This document shows, in pieces, positions 7,573-9,874 of a stretch of 9,874 bases of DNA. The notes under the pieces are model-generated. The model did not search any database, was not told the DNA's origin, and saw only the letters and a program-made list of their open reading frames with translations. The stretch spans positions 1 to 9,874 of the forward strand of contig CAIMMA010000548.1 of NCBI GenBank assembly GCA_903842475.1. The letters run 5' to 3'. A program made the position numbers and the translations under genes. The first letter of the stretch is position 1; each line of letters begins with the position of its first letter. Origin of the DNA: an uncultured bacterium. Its GTDB lineage: Bacteria > Desulfobacterota > Desulfobulbia > Desulfobulbales > Desulfobulbaceae.

Positions 7573-7609
7573 ACGGGGATGAGTCGCCAAGAGAACGGCT
7601 CAACCCCGT
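7573..7609 (+). terminator. Hairpin terminator of the YahK-like gene
   Basis: A two-part stem: ACGGGG/CCCCGT outside and GAGTCG/CGGCTC (one T.G) inside, separated by AT/AA and closed by a 9-nt loop. It starts 7 nt after the TGA and is followed by GATTGTCTTTC, a moderate T-rich tail. Confidence 0.7.
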
Positions 7610-7616
7610 GATTGTC

Positions 7617-7634
7617 TTTCGGCGACCGCCGAAA
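7617..7634. terminator. Symmetric hairpin between convergent genes
   Basis: TTTCGGCG-AC-CGCCGAAA is a perfect 8-bp inverted repeat. It lies 11 nt past the stop of the minus-strand UXX-star gene and 7 nt past the plus-strand terminator, with A/T runs on both outer sides. It can act as a bidirectional terminator for the convergent units. Confidence 0.6.
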
Positions 7635-7645
7635 CTTTAAACTCC

Positions 7646-7846
7646 TCAGGAGCCCCCGAATCCTACGGTCACTTGACCATTTGCAACAATCACCGGAACC
7701 TTTCGCTGGCCCTGGCTGTGTTTCAGCATTTCTTGCATCTTGCTGGGGTCGAGCTTCACGTCATAATAGACATGCTCCGGATTCGCCTCACGGGCGCGAG
7801 TAGTATGGGGTCAGCCCTGTTTGCCAAAGATGATGATCTCGTTCAT
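7646..7846 (-). CDS. Glutaredoxin-like UXX-star selenoprotein (UGA = Sec12)
   Basis: Reading UGA at 7811-7813 as Sec gives a 66-residue protein: MNEIIIFGKQGUPHTTRARE, a linker, then YYDVKLDPSKMQEMLK, KVPVIVANGQ and VTVGFGGS. This is a miniature glutaredoxin fold: strand 1, then GUPHT at the CPYC position, the helix-strand YYDV, the cis-Pro motif VPVIV, and the Gly-rich end GFGGS. I recognise it as the UXX-star (seleno)protein type, which keeps the first active-site residue (Sec or Cys) but has no Cys at the fourth position (UPHT). The start ATG 7846 has AAGGAG 8 nt upstream (7855-7860), a very strong site. Without Sec the product would be an 11-residue peptide. A bSECIS-like hairpin lies at 7775-7800. 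It is last in the minus-strand group after the split HU/phosphatase genes. Partner and substrate are unknown; a peroxidase or reductase with an external thiol is an inference. Confidence 0.85.
7775..7800 (-). promoter_or_regulatory. bSECIS element of the UXX-star selenoprotein
   Basis: Minus strand: the core stem CGCC/GGCG (7784-7796) closes a five-base loop CGTGA, and outer CTC/GAG pairs flank it. The loop begins 18 nt after the UGA and has G in second position, as bacterial SECIS elements require. The loop CGTGA nearly equals the CGTGC loop of the other selenoprotein gene here. The stem is shorter and bulged, so confidence is moderate. Confidence 0.6.
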
Positions 7847-7878
7847 TTTGTGTTCTCCTTACAGGTTATTGTACCAAC

Positions 7879-7992
7879 TTAGAACCGGCCTAAAACTTCA
7901 CGACCTTCCTTGGCAGGGATGTTCATGGTTTCGCCGGTCTGAGGGTTGCCAGCCCGCTCTGATACCGAAAAGGTCCCAAAGGGGACCGCCAC
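7879..7992 (-). pseudogene. C-terminal fragment of an HU-family DNA-binding protein gene
   Basis: The 37-residue frame VAVPFGTFSVSERAGNPQTG, continuing ETMNIPAKEGREVLGRF, matches the HU/IHF beta-arm region (typically GFGTFSV.ERAARTGRNPQTGE..IPA). Relative to HU it lacks the N-terminal ~45 residues, has lost about five residues (ARTGR) at the arm tip, and ends without the usual C-terminal helix (F.PGK.LK..V). It begins five nt after the stop of the phosphatase gene and has no start site of its own. The missing N-terminus is found on the other side of the phosphatase gene (9017-9056), so the two pieces are halves of one interrupted gene. Not expected to make a functional DNA-binding protein. 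Confidence 0.75.
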
Positions 7993-7997
7993 TGCCC

Positions 7998-8999
7998 TTA
8001 AAAGTGATAGCTGTAGATAGTTTTCCAATCTTTCTTCATGCTGACCACGGTCCAGCCTTTAGCCTGCGCTTCATCGAGTCCTTTGTCCAGGCGCCCGACA
8101 TGGGAGATGCGGTCATAGGCCCACTCACGCTTGGCGTCGTCGTGATGCACGTAGAGGCAAAAGCGTGCCCCATTGCCGTCTGCGGTGTACTGGAGCATCT
8201 GCAGGTCGCCGTCTGAGTTACCGAAGGCAGCAATAGGGCGGCGGCCAATGTGCTGCTGGATGCCGACCGGTTTACCCTCCCCGTCGTCTATAAAATTAAC
8301 TTCCGGCAGACGCACCAGGACCGGCTTGCCACCCTGCAACTCGAATTTGGTTTTGACGCTGCTGCCGATCACCTGCTCGGGCGGAATGCCGTAGACTTTT
8401 TCGGCCCATGGGCGCATGAAATCGATGCCGCCGCCGGAAACGATGAAGGTTTTGAAACCATGGGCCCGCAGGTAGGTGAGCAGTTCGAGCATGGGTTGGT
8501 AGACCATCTCGGTATAAGGTCGTTTGGTCATGGGGTGTTTGGCTGTGGCGATCCAATCCTTGACAATTTTCTCAAATTCTTCGGTGGTCACGCCGGTCAG
8601 CGTTTCCATGGCTATCTGATAGATAGCGGGCTCGCCACCTGCCAGCGCACCTTTGATGTCGTCCTTAAGCAGTGAGGCAAAGGGTTCATTGTCCTGCCAT
8701 TCGGGATGTTGCGGGGCCAGCGCTTTTACCCGGTCCAACGCAAACAAGAACTGGAAATACATGGGCTGCTCCGCCCAAAGCGTACCGTCGTTGTCAAAGG
8801 TAGCGATTCGTTCGGACGGCGGGACAAAGTCCGCTGAACCTTTTTGGGTTACTTTTTTGACGAAAGCGATAATCGCCTGCTTTGATCCGGTATCGTTCCA
8901 GGAGGGCAGAGGATCGGCTGCCTGGCATAAGGCAACGGTGAAAAATAGCACACCGGCAAGCACGACGGTCATTAGATATATTTTGCGGGGTGTCTGCAT
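7998..8999 (-). CDS. Exported HAD-superfamily phosphatase
   Basis: From ATG 8999 the protein has 333 residues. MQTPRK followed by a long hydrophobic core and ALCQAADP makes a classical signal peptide, with no good lipobox, so a periplasmic location is likely. HAD motifs are clear: I, IATFDNDGTLW (DxDGT nucleophile and acid); II, FIVSGGG; a candidate motif III lysine in DDGEGKP; IV, AAFGNSDGDLQML. A phosphomonoesterase role is probable; the substrate is unknown. A large cap domain lies between motifs I and II. The start is chosen for GGGAGG at 9008-9013, 8 nt upstream, and because the signal peptide begins there. The same frame is open back to ATG 9056 (352 residues), which has its own AAAGGAG, but those 13-15 extra residues (MNQGELVEKVAKA) are the start of an HU protein. 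The gene thus sits inside a split HU gene and may be made from either start. Confidence 0.88.
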   Translation of the reverse strand: MQTPRKIYLMTVVLAGVLFFTVALCQAADPLPSWNDTGSKQAIIAFVKKVTQKGSADFVPPSERIATFDNDGTLWAEQPMYFQFLFALDRVKALAPQHPEWQDNEPFASLLKDDIKGALAGGEPAIYQIAMETLTGVTTEEFEKIVKDWIATAKHPMTKRPYTEMVYQPMLELLTYLRAHGFKTFIVSGGGIDFMRPWAEKVYGIPPEQVIGSSVKTKFELQGGKPVLVRLPEVNFIDDGEGKPVGIQQHIGRRPIAAFGNSDGDLQMLQYTADGNGARFCLYVHHDDAKREWAYDRISHVGRLDKGLDEAQAKGWTVVSMKKDWKTIYSYHF

Positions 9000-9016
9000 T
9001 GGCGAGTCCTCCCTTC

Positions 9017-9056
9017 TTGCCTTGGCCACTTTCTCAACCAACTCGCCCTGGTTCAT
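9017..9056 (-). pseudogene. 5' fragment of the interrupted HU-family gene
   Basis: ATG 9056, preceded by AAAGGAG (9062-9068), encodes MNQGELVEKVAKA, the typical opening of HU proteins (MNK.ELVEKVA). The similarity stops at about codon 13, where the sequence runs in frame into the upstream part of the phosphatase gene. The C-terminal HU part resumes after the phosphatase stop (7879-7992). The HU ribosome site and start therefore now front the phosphatase gene. It lies 21 bp downstream of the flavin reductase stop. Confidence 0.65.
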
Positions 9057-9077
9057 ATTCTCTCCTTTAATATTTTG

Positions 9078-9584
9078 TTATTCAGTTTCATAGGTGGCCA
9101 AAATTTCTCCGAAGTAGAGCGTGTGGTAATCTTTTTGGGGATACAGTTTTTCTAGGTCGCTATCGAGAAAAGCGTTATCCATTGCTGATTTGTAAACGAT
9201 CCTGCATTCGTAGTGAATGCCGGAAATGTCCACAATGGGAGATTCCGTACACCTGGACCGTTTTAGCAGCAGATTACACTCTTTAAACTTATCAAAATCT
9301 CTTCCTGATTTCGTTCCGCAAAAAGCAACTGCCTGATTTTGTTGGTCACCAGCAGGAATCGTAACGGTAAAATTGTCAGTTTTTTCAAGCAGTGTAAAAG
9401 TATATCTCGAATCCCTAACGGCAACCATGAAGACAGGCCTTTGCCATATATATCCGATTGTTGCCCATCCGATTGTCATGGTATTGACGATACTATCCGC
9501 CTTGACGGTAAGAAATGCGCCGCGTTTAATTCGTTCCATTAATTTGTCGGCCTGTTCCAAATAGTCTCTTTCTTTCATATTCAC
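9078..9584 (-). CDS. Flavin reductase family protein (flavoredoxin-like, FMN-binding)
   Basis: A 168-residue protein of the flavin-reductase-like FMN-binding split-barrel family (DIM6/NTAB group), normal length for the family. Landmarks are NTMTIGWATIGYIW (34-47) and RPVFMVAVRDSRYT (49-62), which line the FMN site in this family; NFTVTIP (71-77); FCGTKSGRDFDKF (88-100); and the closing YHTLYFGEILATY. Cysteines at 89, 103, 112 and 127 do not form a metal motif. Members bind FMN and pass electrons or reduce free flavin; flavoredoxin of sulfate reducers is one relative. The start ATG 9584 has AAGGA about 8-9 nt upstream. It is the first gene of the minus-strand group, 21 bp before the HU start. 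The precise partner is unknown. A further ATG two codons in is possible. Confidence 0.88.
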   Translation of the reverse strand: MNMKERDYLEQADKLMERIKRGAFLTVKADSIVNTMTIGWATIGYIWQRPVFMVAVRDSRYTFTLLEKTDNFTVTIPAGDQQNQAVAFCGTKSGRDFDKFKECNLLLKRSRCTESPIVDISGIHYECRIVYKSAMDNAFLDSDLEKLYPQKDYHTLYFGEILATYETE

Positions 9585-9715
9585 TTTCCTTTTGAATAAA
9601 TTTGCAAGTTACAGCGTCTTCGCATTTACATTTTTTTTGGTTACAGGACCCTGGTAGAGAGACATAGAATTTTATGACTTTATCGACGGCCTACACATCC
9701 AGGAACGGACTCGAG
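9585..9715. other. Leader of the flavin reductase gene / 3' exon side of the intron
   Basis: 131 bp with no gene. The minus strand has an A/T-rich stretch with a possible -10 (TAAAAT near 9670) but no matching -35, so I do not call a promoter. ACTCGA-GG-TCGAGT (9709-9722) is an inverted repeat spanning the proposed intron/exon junction at 9716. Confidence 0.35.
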
Positions 9716-9874
9716 GTCGAGTAGACCGGTTTCTCCGATAAAAACAAGTCATCCATGGCAAGCCCTTTCTTGACGCCTCGCTGCACGCAGCTATTACGTG
9801 TTCTTCCTTGTTTGACTTTATCTCACCGTTGATTCCGGCCCCTCACAGAACCGTGCTTGCGCTATTTACGCACA
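9716..9874 (-). mobile_element. 3' end of a group II intron (domains V and VI), cut by window edge
   Basis: The minus strand at 9848-9874 reads TGTGCGTAAATAGCGCAAG then CACGGTTC. This is domain V missing only its first bases: a CCGTG/CACGG lower helix (its first bases outside the window), a two-base AG bulge, a TGCG/CGCA upper helix and the terminal GGTTC, as in many bacterial group II introns. After TGTGAGGGG comes domain VI: GGCCGG (9835-9840) pairs with CCGGTC (9724-9729), then TACTCGAC ends the intron at 9716, placing the branch-point A seven bases from the end, as expected. Domain VI is unusually long (about 125 nt). The intron body and its reverse transcriptase would lie beyond position 9874. 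Confidence 0.7.

Noticed and set aside
9654..9716. Small frame MDDLFLSEKPVYSTSSPFLDV across the intron end
   Set aside because: Only 21 codons, crosses the intron 3' junction, no ribosome site; likely chance.

Overview
This window (about 50% G+C) reads as a piece of a selenocysteine-using bacterial chromosome, most likely an anaerobic deltaproteobacterium (Desulfobacterota). I infer this from two in-frame UGA selenoprotein genes, a flavoredoxin-like flavin reductase, an HU-type gene and the 3' end of a group II intron. The taxonomy is an inference. No rRNA, tRNA, CRISPR array or complete insertion sequence is visible.

Layout, left to right. Positions 1-533 hold only a decayed C-terminal fragment of a DEDDy-type exonuclease/RNase H-like protein. 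Positions 534-4171 (minus) are a translationally coupled pair of ABC half-transporters with the asymmetric ATP-site residues of heterodimeric exporters of the TM287/288 type. At 4226-4420 lies a broken nitroreductase fragment. It abuts a FrnE/DsbA-like thiol oxidoreductase (4419-5039, minus) whose CXXC motif is UXXC: the first Cys codon is TGA, followed by a good bSECIS hairpin. Next come an Old Yellow Enzyme of the YqjM type (5207-6268, minus) and, divergent from it across a 241-bp promoter region, a YahK-like zinc alcohol/aldehyde reductase (6510-7565, plus).

Two hairpins at 7573-7634 separate the reductase from a converging minus-strand group. In transcription order this group is: a flavin reductase (9584-9078); the first ~13 codons of an HU gene (9056-~9017); an exported HAD-family phosphatase (start 8999, stop 7998); the C-terminal part of the HU gene (7992-7879); and a 66-codon glutaredoxin-like selenoprotein of the UXX-star type (7846-7646, UGA at codon 12). 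The phosphatase gene therefore sits inside a split HU gene. The right edge (9716-9874) carries domain V and an unusually long domain VI of a minus-strand group II intron, whose body and reverse transcriptase would lie beyond the window.

Functionally the window is rich in thiol/flavin redox enzymes: Sec-DsbA, Sec-glutaredoxin-like protein, ene-reductase, aldehyde reductase, flavin reductase and a nitroreductase relic. The ene-reductase and aldehyde reductase could jointly detoxify alpha,beta-unsaturated carbonyls. Both selenoprotein genes look truncated or absent under ordinary gene calling, because the UGA codons read as stops.
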